The translations under genes were made by a program, and so were the position numbers. Of a stretch of 64,000 nucleotides of DNA, positions 18,188 through 25,981 are shown one piece after another. Origin of the DNA: Bacteroidales bacterium (GTDB taxonomy: Bacteria > Bacteroidota > Bacteroidia > Bacteroidales > Prolixibacteraceae). The DNA lies in contig JAAYAG010000113.1 of NCBI GenBank assembly GCA_012719495.1, forward strand, positions 1 to 64,000, in the 5' to 3' direction. A model generated the notes under the pieces. The model was given only the letters and a program-made list of their open reading frames with translations, did no database searches and was not told the DNA's origin. Each line of letters begins with the position of its first letter. The stretch's first letter is position 1.

Positions 18188-18547
18188 ATGGGTAATATTG
18201 AAATCGAAGGGATGGAGTTTTATGCTTATCATGGGCATTTTGCTCAGGAACAGGTTGTTGGAAATAAATTTCTTGTTAATATTTCGCTTGAAACAGACTG
18301 TTCCCGTGCCGCAATAAGCGATGATCTCAGCGATGCGCTTGATTATCAAAAGGTATATCTGTTAATTAAAGATGAGATGGAAACTAAATCATTTCTGCTT
18401 GAGCACATTTGTAACCGAATTCTCGATCGCTTGTTTCTCGAATTTTCTACCATCGAAAAGGCAACCATTAAAGTTTCGAAGATTAACCCACCCATGGGGG
18501 GACAAATTAAGAAGGTAAGTGTCAGTATGACTCGCTGTGCTAAGTGA
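18188..18547 (+). CDS. folB: Dihydroneopterin aldolase
   Basis: A 119-residue protein from the ATG at 18188; an in-frame start further upstream adds sequence foreign to the family. It opens MGNIEIEGMEFYAYHGHFAQE, with the Tyr-His of the active site and the following Glu. DALDYQKVY and the Glu of LLEHICNRI bind the pterin, and the C-terminal Lys of VSKINPPMGG is the catalytic lysine. The enzyme turns dihydroneopterin into hydroxymethyl-dihydropterin plus glycolaldehyde in folate synthesis. The usual length is 115-125. It has its own promoter; no other folate gene lies nearby. Confidence 0.95.
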   Translation: MGNIEIEGMEFYAYHGHFAQEQVVGNKFLVNISLETDCSRAAISDDLSDALDYQKVYLLIKDEMETKSFLLEHICNRILDRLFLEFSTIEKATIKVSKINPPMGGQIKKVSVSMTRCAK

Positions 18548-18576
18548 TTCAGTTTCTTATAACGCTAATTTATTGT

Positions 18577-18602
18577 AAATAAAAAGGCCCGGTTAAGGGC
18601 CT
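18577..18602 (-). terminator. Terminator of the YceI gene
   Basis: AGGCCC and GGGCCT (18585-18590, 18597-18602) form a six-pair stem. On the minus strand the hairpin is followed by TTTTTATTT, so it should stop transcription of the YceI gene that ends at 18657. Confidence 0.7.
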
Positions 18603-18656
18603 CAAGTGCTTATATATCAAAAATATTGAATAAGTGCTATGAGCTTTCTCAATCTT

Positions 18657-19223
18657 TTACTTCATTACAAGTTTAACGTCTAGCGTAAATTCGTCGTTGA
18701 TCGTTTTATCGCCAAGGTTTGCAAAAAATTTGCCTGATCCATAGCGAACATTGTACAAACTTCGGTCGACTGTAACCAAGGTCGAGAAAAAGTAGCCCTC
18801 ACGGGTTACATCAAAAACCACTTTGTTTGTTATGCCTTTTATGGTAAGGTTACCAGTAACAGTAGCTTTCCCGTTGACAAATGTTGTGCTGTTTAAGATT
18901 TCCAATGTAGCTTCAGGGTGTTTTTCCACTCCGAAGAAATCGTCCGATTTTAGGTGTCCAACTAAGCTGGCATTCAAATCGCCTGCCGGCAAGTCGTCGC
19001 TAGTTATGGTGTTCATGTCAATCACAAAAACGCCATTTTCAATTTTATCGTTATTCACCTTAAGGCTTCCTTCTTTTAAGGTTATTTTACCATAGTGTTC
19101 GCCACCAACTTTTTTCCCGTTCCATTTTAATACCGATTTTGGGGCATCAACTTTCAATTCCTGTGCACTTGCTGATACTGTCAAAAGTGCTGCAAATACT
19201 AATACTAAAAGATTTGTTTTCAT
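18657..19223 (-). CDS. YceI-family periplasmic lipid-binding protein
   Basis: A 188-residue protein with a signal peptide (cleavage near VSASAQ) and a YceI lipocalin-like domain. The beta-strand pattern and motifs fit: WNGKKVGGEHYGKI, FVIDMNTITSDDL, LVGHLKSDDFFGVEKHPEA, TGNLTIKGITNKVVFDV. YceI proteins bind isoprenoid or other lipid ligands in the periplasm. The length matches the family (about 190). It is downstream of, and on the same strand as, a pirin gene, which is a frequent association in Bacteroidota; co-transcription is possible, since no promoter is seen in the 44-base gap. Confidence 0.92.
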   Translation of the reverse strand: MKTNLLVLVFAALLTVSASAQELKVDAPKSVLKWNGKKVGGEHYGKITLKEGSLKVNNDKIENGVFVIDMNTITSDDLPAGDLNASLVGHLKSDDFFGVEKHPEATLEILNSTTFVNGKATVTGNLTIKGITNKVVFDVTREGYFFSTLVTVDRSLYNVRYGSGKFFANLGDKTINDEFTLDVKLVMK

Positions 19224-19267
19224 ATTGTTATTATTTTTATTGTTTGCAATTATTTGTTTTAACTCTC

Positions 19268-19960
19268 TTATAATTCTATATTTAGTAAATAGGTTTTTTC
19301 TTTTGCTGTAACGCTGAATTTTTCGGTTTGTGTTATTTCAATCGCGTCGCGTTTGTTTGCTGTAGTGTTTTCAACCTCAATGGCTCCATCTATAACAAAC
19401 AGGAAGTTGCCATAAGCTCCGGGCATAAGTGAATACTCAATTTTCTCGTCTTTTTCGATAAATACCCTGCTTATTCTTGCTTGCTGGTTGATCGTTAGCG
19501 GAGATTTTTCACCATTGACAAGGAATTGCCATTTCCCTTGCGCTTCTTCGCGGTTAAAAACAGCTTGATCGTATGTTGGTTTGGTATTTTTAGTTTTAGG
19601 AAAAATCCATAATTGAAGAATATTTACATCTTCGTTGGAATTGTTGTATTCAGAATGGAAAATTCCTGTGCCGGCACTCATAACCTGCACTTCATCAGGG
19701 CCAATAGTTTGTTCGTGTCCCATCGAATCTTTATGGCTAAGCTTTCCATAAATCGGAACTGTAACAATTTCCATATTATCGTGCGGATGTTTTCCGAAAC
19801 CGGAACCTGCCTGTACGATATCGTCATTTAACACCCTGAGGTTGCCAAAATGAATTCGGTCGGGGTTGTAGTAGTCGGCAAAACTGAAACTATAGTGTGT
19901 GTCGAGCCACCCGTAATTTGCATAACCTCTCGAGCTTGCTTCGTATAATTTTGTTTTCAT
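19268..19960 (-). CDS. Pirin-family protein (cupin)
   Basis: A 230-residue product from the ATG at 19960. An ATG five codons earlier is possible, but it would leave only about eight bases of leader after the predicted promoter. The bicupin N-terminal domain shows HPHDNMEIVT and HEQTIGPDEV with STGTGIFHSEYN-like ligand spacing: His59-type, His61-type and a later His-x-Glu that bind iron. RVLNDDIVQAGSGFGKHPH is classic for pirins, some of which act as quercetin dioxygenases or redox-linked co-regulators. Its substrate is unknown. It lies between an AraC regulator and YceI on one strand. Confidence 0.92.
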   Translation of the reverse strand: MKTKLYEASSRGYANYGWLDTHYSFSFADYYNPDRIHFGNLRVLNDDIVQAGSGFGKHPHDNMEIVTVPIYGKLSHKDSMGHEQTIGPDEVQVMSAGTGIFHSEYNNSNEDVNILQLWIFPKTKNTKPTYDQAVFNREEAQGKWQFLVNGEKSPLTINQQARISRVFIEKDEKIEYSLMPGAYGNFLFVIDGAIEVENTTANKRDAIEITQTEKFSVTAKEKTYLLNIEL

Positions 19961-19988
19961 TGTAAATCCTTTCATTTAAATTACAAAA

Positions 19989-20020
19989 CAAAATTACTGT
20001 GAGTTAGCTATGCTATCAAT
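19989..20020 (-). promoter_or_regulatory. Promoter of the pirin gene
   Basis: On the minus strand TAATTTTG (19989-19996) is a perfect -7 box and ATTG (20017-20020) lies 20 bases upstream. The same pair of boxes and spacing occurs before mraZ. This promoter separates the pirin gene from the AraC-type gene upstream. Confidence 0.6.
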
Positions 20021-20065
20021 GGATAAATCAGGGAAGAAAATGTAAAAATCAGATATAAATGTCTT

Positions 20066-20983
20066 TTATTTATTGAGAAGGCTTTTTTCGAGAATATTTT
20101 TGAATTCGGTAAACGATTGGCCGGTTTCATTTTTAAATAGCTTGCTAAAATGGGAGGGGTCATCGAATCCAAGACTAAAAGCAATTTCTTTTGACGAGAG
20201 GTCAGAGTGAAGCCCAAGGCGTTTTGCTTCGAGAACAATTCGCTGGGTAATAAGTTCTTTTGCACTTTTCCCGATGCTCGATTTAATGACGTTGTTCAGG
20301 TAATCGGGTGTAATATTTAGCTGCCGGGCATAGGTGTTAACGCGATGCCATTGGGCAAAATTTTGTTCAAGAAGTTCCTTAAATACTTTTACTATAGCTC
20401 GTCCCGATTCTATTGCCTGAGGGTTTTCTTCTTTTGAGTGCACAGCAAATTGGCTGCATTCTATAAGAAATAATTTCAGGTACGACGAAATGATGTCGAA
20501 GCGGTATGGGTTGCTACCAGTGAAAGCTGTTTTAATCTCGTTTGAGTAATTCATAATTTTTTCCATGGCTTCAGCCTCAATCTGCAATGGAGGAACAGTG
20601 GTGCCAAGGGAAAAAAGCCCAAGATTTGAAATGAATTCGGCACGGATAAAATTGAAATGAAGAAATTCATCGTTGAACATGATTATATCGCCCGATGGTT
20701 CTGACTCGATGATGATCTGGTGAATTTGTCCGGGGTTTAAAAGGAAGACAGTCCCGGGGGTTATTGGATATTCAACATAGTCGATAATGTGTCGTCCTTG
20801 GGCATTTTTTACGAGAAGAATGGTGTAGAAATCGTGCCGGTGCGGAATGTCAGGTTTTCCACCTGTGCGTGTATGGTTTTCTTCCATGGTGCGAAAGGCA
20901 AAAAATACTTTTTCGTTATTGTGCATCAGCTCTTGACTGGGAATTGGGCTTTCCATGGTTGTAGTAATTAGATTTCTCATCAA
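20066..20983 (-). CDS. AraC-family transcriptional regulator
   Basis: A 305-residue protein; starts at 20983, 20980 and 20956 are all possible. The N-terminal part is a cupin-like sensing domain (PHRHDFYTILLV, TPGTVFLLNPGQIHQI). The C-terminal 100 residues form the two helix-turn-helix motifs of AraC, ending with the signature FSLGFDDPSHFSKLFKNETG. The ligand is unknown. It lies 105 bases upstream of the pirin start in the same direction, and the intervening promoter could be its target. Confidence 0.93.
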   Translation of the reverse strand: MMRNLITTTMESPIPSQELMHNNEKVFFAFRTMEENHTRTGGKPDIPHRHDFYTILLVKNAQGRHIIDYVEYPITPGTVFLLNPGQIHQIIIESEPSGDIIMFNDEFLHFNFIRAEFISNLGLFSLGTTVPPLQIEAEAMEKIMNYSNEIKTAFTGSNPYRFDIISSYLKLFLIECSQFAVHSKEENPQAIESGRAIVKVFKELLEQNFAQWHRVNTYARQLNITPDYLNNVIKSSIGKSAKELITQRIVLEAKRLGLHSDLSSKEIAFSLGFDDPSHFSKLFKNETGQSFTEFKNILEKSLLNK

Positions 20984-21128
20984 TTTATTTTCTAACTAAA
21001 GGTAACAAAATAATGACGAAGTTGTTGCTTTCAGTTAATCGAGGAAATACCTGTTGCCATGCGTTTTAAAATTTAGGAAACTGGTTCTACCTTAGTTTAG
21101 AGTAGAGATATTTCTCAGAAGTTATTTT

Positions 21129-21176
21129 CGAATTGCAAATTCGTAGCTAGAGAGGCCGGTATTGCAAATACCGACC
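21129..21176. repeat. REP-like double palindrome
   Basis: Two palindromes with the same loop lie 14 bases apart: CGAAT-TGCAA-ATTCG (21129-21143) and CGGTAT-TGCAA-ATACCG (21157-21173). The second extends to GG/CC at 21154-21176 with one mismatch. Sharing a TGCAA core while differing in the stems is the pattern of repetitive extragenic palindromes mobilised by RAYT transposases. It sits in a 329-base gap (20984-21312) with no gene, at the left edge of the accessory region. Confidence 0.55.
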
Positions 21177-21312
21177 AGCATGGGGTGTGTGGGGTTGCAG
21201 CGGCTATTTTGCATAATGCCCTTATGAGACAAAAGAATAGACGTTAGATTTTGAGTATTAAGTATTAAGATGGATAAAGTAAAACTGTTAGCGGGATCCA
21301 GTGGCTTTTGTT

Positions 21313-22200
21313 TTATAAGATGGTGTTATGTAAATATAGCTTTGGGCCAACTGACTCTTTGAATTTGCAATCTGGAAAGTGTGTTTGCAATATGTTTTCT
21401 ATTACCCGGGACTGGGTATAAATTTGATCCCAATTGATTTTTTTGAAAAAATGGAATTCTGAAAAACACTCCTCAGTAAATTCTATTCCATTGAATAGAT
21501 TATTGAAATAATGCCAACTCCGGGGATAAAATAGTGCCCTAAACTTTATTCTTGTTTTTATTACTGCGTTCACTCTACGGGCGGTATTCTTTTTAAATCC
21601 CAGGTAATAGCGGGCAAAATCAATTGGCAAACCAATTGCATGTCCATCGTAGGAGGCATGAAACTGCAATTTGAATAATGGAGTGTCAAGAATCAGCCAA
21701 TTGTTCTTTCTGAAAAAGCGGCTTCTTTTTGGAAGATTTATGCGAAATTCCTCAAAAAAGGCAAAATCTTCATTTGGTTCATGACTTGAAAATTGGGTGC
21801 TCAACTCTTTACTAATTTCAACATTGGAAAACATTGCTCTTTCTTCCCTTGGTCGGGAAAAGAGTTCCAGAAACCGGTTGGTCTTAAGTATTTCCGGGAT
21901 ATCGTCACGCTGTAACGTTGTTGCATGAATCTTTTCAAAAATGATGCTATTAAAATGCATCAATAAAATGGTTATAAAATAGTATTCTGTGGCTTCAGAA
22001 ACCAATTGGTCTTTTTCTGTTTGTGGCACCAATGGATCTTTCCAAATGCGGGATAATTCAGCCGATTCTGCCAATGCTGCTTGAAAGTATATGTTCAGCC
22101 ATTCGGAATAAGGATATCCCTCACAACGAACAGGAAAAGAATACTTTTCATTTTGAATAAAAAAACCAATTAATGATTGAAAAGATCGTATTCGTTTCAT
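21313..22200 (-). CDS. Unknown protein in WYL operon
   Basis: I do not recognise this 295-residue protein. It has no signal peptide or transmembrane segment, so it is likely cytoplasmic. It is rich in aromatic residues and basic clusters (LPKRSRFFRKNNW, KKNTARRVNAVIKTRIKFRALFY), which could contact nucleic acid, and ends PKLYLHNTIL. No nuclease or ATPase motif can be seen. Its ATG follows the stop of the WYL regulator with no base between (TAA then ATG), so the two are tightly coupled in translation. Position at the end of a WYL-headed operon in an accessory island suggests a defence or stress effector, but this is inference from context only. Confidence 0.75.
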   Translation of the reverse strand: MKRIRSFQSLIGFFIQNEKYSFPVRCEGYPYSEWLNIYFQAALAESAELSRIWKDPLVPQTEKDQLVSEATEYYFITILLMHFNSIIFEKIHATTLQRDDIPEILKTNRFLELFSRPREERAMFSNVEISKELSTQFSSHEPNEDFAFFEEFRINLPKRSRFFRKNNWLILDTPLFKLQFHASYDGHAIGLPIDFARYYLGFKKNTARRVNAVIKTRIKFRALFYPRSWHYFNNLFNGIEFTEECFSEFHFFKKINWDQIYTQSRVIENILQTHFPDCKFKESVGPKLYLHNTIL

Positions 22201-23109
22201 TTAATCTTTTTTCGAATATTGGGTTAAACAACTGCTGTAAGCACTTTTCATCTCTTCAATCAAACTATCCGGGCTAATCACTTTAAGATTTGACCCAAGT
22301 GAAAGCAACTCTTGTACGAAATCGAAAGTGACATACAATTTTAGTTTTACCAACAACTCCTGCTCATTGTCTTTCAGAATTTCCTGCGATTCGTGCAGAG
22401 GTAATGATTTGATATATTTTCCTTGAAACGGTGTAAACGACAATAGTACGTCCTGAACTGACTGGCCTTCTTCTGGACCGATGATCCCAAAACAATTCTT
22501 ATACAGTTCATTCACATCAAAATCAGTGGGTTTTGTAAATTTCTTTTTGCTAATTTCCAGGTTGTTGAGCCTATCTAGGGCAAAACTTTTTACCTTGCTA
22601 TCTTTCAAGTCTTTTGCCAGCAGATACCAACGGTTCCTAAATTCCTTTAAGGCCAGTGGTTCTGTGTGGCGAATGGCAATCTCTTCTTCCCAGTATTTCA
22701 GATAGCTAAAGGTGATTTGAAGTTTGTTTTTTATGGCATGGAGCAACCCATAAAGATTCTCTGTACCCTGTGGTTTTCGTTTTTCAAAGTGAATGAAACC
22801 GGCCAGGCTTTCACCAATATTCAGTGTATTGAAAATATCAAAGGCTTCGAGTATCCTATCTTTTACCTCAGATTGTTCGGAATCAATTTCATATGCCCGT
22901 TTTGAAAAATTGTACTGAATATCGATGTTATACAATGAGCGAATTTCTTCAAGGTCGCGTATAAACGTACGTTTCGAAATGGTAAAATTATACCCTTCTT
23001 TGTCAGACTCATAAGCCAGCAGGTCTGCAATTTCTTTAAACGTTGACGGGCTCTTTCTAACTTTGGCAATAATCAGGTTAAATCGCTGTAAGAATTCTCG
23101 TTTCGACAT
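22201..23109 (-). CDS. WYL-domain transcriptional regulator
   Basis: A 302-residue protein. Residues 1-75 form a winged helix-turn-helix (ISKRTFIRDLEEIRSLYNID is the recognition region). Residues 125-195 are a WYL domain, with RNRWYLLAKD carrying the Trp-Tyr-Leu and the flanking Arg/Phe of the ligand pocket (FALDRLNNLEI). A C-terminal WCX-like region follows. WYL regulators often control phage-defence operons and sense nucleic acids or nucleotides. It is the middle gene of three. A perfect 8-base inverted repeat in the operon promoter is a likely binding site, and part of it recurs before the nuclease operon downstream. Confidence 0.93.
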   Translation of the reverse strand: MSKREFLQRFNLIIAKVRKSPSTFKEIADLLAYESDKEGYNFTISKRTFIRDLEEIRSLYNIDIQYNFSKRAYEIDSEQSEVKDRILEAFDIFNTLNIGESLAGFIHFEKRKPQGTENLYGLLHAIKNKLQITFSYLKYWEEEIAIRHTEPLALKEFRNRWYLLAKDLKDSKVKSFALDRLNNLEISKKKFTKPTDFDVNELYKNCFGIIGPEEGQSVQDVLLSFTPFQGKYIKSLPLHESQEILKDNEQELLVKLKLYVTFDFVQELLSLGSNLKVISPDSLIEEMKSAYSSCLTQYSKKD

Positions 23110-23120
23110 ATTATTTTAAA

Positions 23121-23504
23121 TTACAGGTTTTTATATTTTTCTATATTGCATTCAATTCTCTCAATCTTTTTATGAAGGGCTATCTTTTGATCATGTAATA
23201 AATTCACCATAATGCAATTCAATTTCTTTGCATAATAGATTTCCTGTTTTTTATTTTCTTTAAGATTGCGTAATAGTTTTTCCCTTTGAATTTTAAGTTT
23301 GAGTGTTTCAACCCACCTTTTAATAATACCCAGTTGATGACTATTCTTTTTGTTTTGTTCTGTGCTTATTCCCATCTTTTTCAATAGCCTCTTTTCGTCA
23401 TCACGAAGGAGTGCAGCCGTTTCAAATTGGTTGTTTTCAATAGCTGTTTTTTTTGCCTTAACAATCCTGTTCAATTGAATTCTTTTGGTAATTTTCTCAA
23501 ACAT
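23121..23504 (-). CDS. Small basic coiled-coil protein with UVR-like motif
   Basis: A 127-residue, strongly basic and helical protein. Residues 19-43 (KTAIENNQFETAALLRDDEK) fit the UVR motif found in UvrB, UvrC and some Clp ATPases, a helical hairpin for protein contact. The rest is predicted coiled coil with many Lys and Glu. No catalytic residues are seen. It is the first gene of the WYL operon, 11 bases before the regulator, directly after the promoter with the inverted repeat. It may be an adaptor for a repair or protease complex, or a regulator of the WYL protein. The UVR assignment is by pattern only. Confidence 0.7.
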   Translation of the reverse strand: MFEKITKRIQLNRIVKAKKTAIENNQFETAALLRDDEKRLLKKMGISTEQNKKNSHQLGIIKRWVETLKLKIQREKLLRNLKENKKQEIYYAKKLNCIMVNLLHDQKIALHKKIERIECNIEKYKNL

Positions 23505-23523
23505 ACTTTCTTGATTTTTTATT

Positions 23524-23561
23524 CAAAGGTAAAGTTTCACTGCGCCATTTTACGGCGCAGT
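23524..23561 (-). promoter_or_regulatory. Promoter and operator of the WYL operon
   Basis: On the minus strand TACCTTTG (23524-23531) is a perfect -7 box, 20 bases before the first ATG. No -33 TTTG is present. Instead a perfect inverted repeat, ACTGCGCC and GGCGCAGT (23554-23561 and 23539-23546), occupies that region. ACTGCGCC begins exactly 28 bases before TTTACC. The same spacing, with ACTGTGCC, occurs before the zinc-finger/exonuclease/nuclease operon. It is likely the site of the WYL regulator or of another activator. Confidence 0.65.
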
Positions 23562-23717
23562 ATAAAATTCTTTTTATAAAAATTATTGAATTTCAGCGTA
23601 AAATAGAAATCAGTTTTTTAAAAGGTTCAAAACCTAAACAGATTTATTAATTGATTTTTTTTCAACCTCTGCGACGTTGTATGGCATATCGATTTTTTTA
23701 ATTTGAAAAAATTGACT

Positions 23718-24374
23718 ATGCCATTAATTACTCAAGAATTTTTAAAAATGAAATTTAAAATATTAAGGAATAAATATTTTGAGTTTAACAAGCAGATATC
23801 TGTAAGTGAGAATGTTGAACTATTCCTTAGAAAGGTACTTCTCATTCAACGATCACAAATGTGCAGAAGGGAAACCGATTTGATTATTTGGTATAATTTT
23901 GAGAATAAAGAAATTCTTGCAGGAATTATTGCTTTGTTTTGGGAAAAGGGATACACCACTTATGTTTTATGGTTGGAAAATCTGAATGATGAAGAAATAC
24001 CCTTCTCCTATGAAGTAAAAGAAAAAATTAAAAGGTATATAGACTCTTGTAGTGGTTTTATATATGCATTTAGTGAAAATTCACCCGTGCCATTAAGCGG
24101 AAAGTGGTTGTTGGCTTATGCTGAAGGAAAGTTGAAAGAAAGATCTGCAATAATGCCTATTACAAATAATGAAACAGATTATTATGAAGTCCCCGAAAAC
24201 CTTTGGTATTCATTACATGTTCAAGTAAAATATTTTGAACATACCGGCGAAGAATTATGTGTTGTAGCTACTCCTGAAACATGGGGCAGTTTTGCATTCT
24301 GGGTTAAACGCTGGGGGCTTTTTGAGAACCCATTAAATGACTATATGAGTAAGAAAAATAAAAAAAGCTTATAA
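23718..24374 (+). CDS. Possible divergent TIR-like domain protein
   Basis: A 218-residue protein from the ATG at 23718; an in-frame TTG at 23703 is less likely. There is no signal peptide. Residues 54-148 resemble a TIR fold in order and spacing: a first strand and helix (DLIIWYNFENKEILAG), a second helix and strand (LFWEKGYTTYVLWLE), a helix leading to a strand with Ser (SGFIYAFSENS), then SGKW, and finally ERSAIMPI. Bacterial TIR proteins often show SxW followed by a Glu four residues later and a VAIVPI-like strand. Here that position is Tyr134, and the nearest Glu is 136, so NADase activity is doubtful. It is divergent from the WYL operon and may belong to it. Another Rossmann-like fold is possible. 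Confidence 0.4.
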   Translation: MPLITQEFLKMKFKILRNKYFEFNKQISVSENVELFLRKVLLIQRSQMCRRETDLIIWYNFENKEILAGIIALFWEKGYTTYVLWLENLNDEEIPFSYEVKEKIKRYIDSCSGFIYAFSENSPVPLSGKWLLAYAEGKLKERSAIMPITNNETDYYEVPENLWYSLHVQVKYFEHTGEELCVVATPETWGSFAFWVKRWGLFENPLNDYMSKKNKKSL

Positions 24375-24434
24375 CATGTGAAAATCAAATTTCATTTCGG
24401 TAATCGACAGTTCTGACCAAACTATCTTGACCAT
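24369..24434 (-). pseudogene. Remnant of a ParE/RelE-type toxin gene
   Basis: The 21-codon frame begins MVKIVWSELSITEM, the typical opening of ParE/RelE-family toxins, and then stops. It follows the antitoxin-like frame by three bases on the same strand, as in a normal antitoxin-toxin pair. The rest of the toxin is missing: the frame runs into the 3' end of the convergent TIR-like gene. I read it as a decayed toxin. Confidence 0.5.
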
Positions 24435-24437
24435 TTG

Positions 24438-24629
24438 TTAAACATCTTCATTAGAAACAATCCTTCCCTCTTCCGATTGCTGTAAACCATCCTCAACTTT
24501 TTCAATGAAAAAAAGTTGATCTATCAATTCATCAATTGAGAATGAATCGGCAAGGCGTTTAAGTGGAATATGTAAGCGATCCTTCGTATGCACAAAACAA
24601 CAATTTGTCCTTTTCCCAAAAGGAAACAT
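24438..24629 (-). pseudogene. Antitoxin-like gene, probably damaged
   Basis: A 63-residue frame. Residues 22-63 (IPLKRLADSFSIDELIDQL then FIEKVEDGLQQSEEGRIVSN) match the C-terminal region of small antitoxins common in Bacteroidota, where a VEEGLxQSEEG-x-(V/I)SxEEV end precedes a ParE/RelE toxin. Here the protein stops right after NEDV, without the usual basic tail, and the first 20 residues (MFPFGKRTNCCFVHT) do not fit the family. The toxin that follows is only a fragment. The pair is therefore probably not functional. It could still produce a small protein. Confidence 0.5.
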
Positions 24630-24661
24630 TTTGAGTTAATAAATGGGTATGTTATATATCT

Positions 24662-25978
24662 TTAATTTTCAATATCAGATGCGATATATCTCTTTAAGTT
24701 TTCTTCAAAGAATTGAATATCCTTTTTTGCTTTTTCAGCAATTTTCTGTACAGTTTGTTTTAATTTATCTTTATCAGCCAAGTTAAAAATAGCTTCGGAA
24801 TTAAACTCATCAAAATTTAGTTGGGGTTCAGTATATTGAATGCCAAGAAAATGTTTATGTGATTTGTACTTTCCGTCACAATCATAAATCAATTTTGTGA
24901 TTTGAGTAGATTTAGTAAAATTGGAATTTACTGCAATTCCTTTTTTGCCTTTTTCCCAAATAATAAATCCAACATTAATATTTAGTCCTAATTCACAACC
25001 CCAACGAATTACTATATCACCTTCTCGATAAACTTCTTTAGAATATAATCCAAAAAAAATTGACCTTTCATTAAAATTACTTTTGAAACAATTTAGTGTC
25101 TTCTCTTCATTTACTGTCTCAGTTATTTTTTCTAGCTCAATCTGGCATTCTATTAGTGCCTTTTCTAATTCATTCCAAAAATTCCAAAGTATTTTTGCTT
25201 TTGCGTAATCAAAATTATTTGCCACTTCTTTAGCATTCTGTAAATTACCAGAATTTTTGGTGATAAGGGTTACTATGTCTTCCTTCATGGTTTGATAGGT
25301 TGATTGATTGGTTAATTTTTTTATAAGATTTATATATTGGTGGATGGTCTCCCTTATTGATGGAAGAGAAGTTGCTTCTTTAAGGCAATTACTCAACCAG
25401 GGTAATATATGTTCTTTATATGAAATAATATGAAAATCTTTATTTATTTCTAAATCAATATAACTATCTTTTTGAGGTTTGTCCCCAATTAAATTGAGAT
25501 AAAGTAAAATGGCATTTTTATCAAAATTTTTATATCTCTTTAATTGACTTGGTTGATCAAGAGCATAGATTTTATTCTCAATTATAATATGTTTCTTTTT
25601 TGAATCTTCAACCAATATATCAATTCGACCTCCATTCTCTCCATTTTCAGAAATTTTTGATGTAAAATATTCGACATGAGATCGTGACGATGAATAATCA
25701 AATTCAGTAATAATTATTTGATTCTTTTCTGACTCATCACTATTTTGATTTGGGTTTTTTAATTGTTCGATAAAAAGTAAAAGAAATTTATCGCCTTGCC
25801 CATGAGAGCCTTTGGTATCTAAAAGTTCTGCTATAAATGAAGAATGTAAACGAACTTCGCTTGTTTGTAATCCTAATATCTCAAATACGTTAAATTTCTC
25901 ACCGGTAATACGAATAATGTATTCATATTTTTCACGAATAGCATTTACTTCAATTAAAAGTTTTTCAATTTCCAGCAT
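24662..25978 (-). CDS. PD-(D/E)XK superfamily nuclease
   Basis: A 438-residue cytoplasmic protein with a PD-(D/E)XK nuclease core of the PDDEXK_4 type. Residues 45-63 have the family's HSSFIAELLDTKGSHGQGD, then GGRIDILVED gives the acidic Asp120, IIIENKI gives Glu134 and Lys136, and DQPSQLKRY carries the helix Gln of this superfamily. The C-terminal 220 residues may recognise substrate or partner. The core is complete, so DNA or RNA cleavage is expected. It is the last gene of a three-gene unit and begins three bases after the exonuclease stop. Base composition looks more AT-rich than the flanking housekeeping genes. I infer a defence nuclease; the target is unknown. Confidence 0.85.
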   Translation of the reverse strand: MLEIEKLLIEVNAIREKYEYIIRITGEKFNVFEILGLQTSEVRLHSSFIAELLDTKGSHGQGDKFLLLFIEQLKNPNQNSDESEKNQIIITEFDYSSSRSHVEYFTSKISENGENGGRIDILVEDSKKKHIIIENKIYALDQPSQLKRYKNFDKNAILLYLNLIGDKPQKDSYIDLEINKDFHIISYKEHILPWLSNCLKEATSLPSIRETIHQYINLIKKLTNQSTYQTMKEDIVTLITKNSGNLQNAKEVANNFDYAKAKILWNFWNELEKALIECQIELEKITETVNEEKTLNCFKSNFNERSIFFGLYSKEVYREGDIVIRWGCELGLNINVGFIIWEKGKKGIAVNSNFTKSTQITKLIYDCDGKYKSHKHFLGIQYTEPQLNFDEFNSEAIFNLADKDKLKQTVQKIAEKAKKDIQFFEENLKRYIASDIEN

Positions 25979-25981
25979 CTC

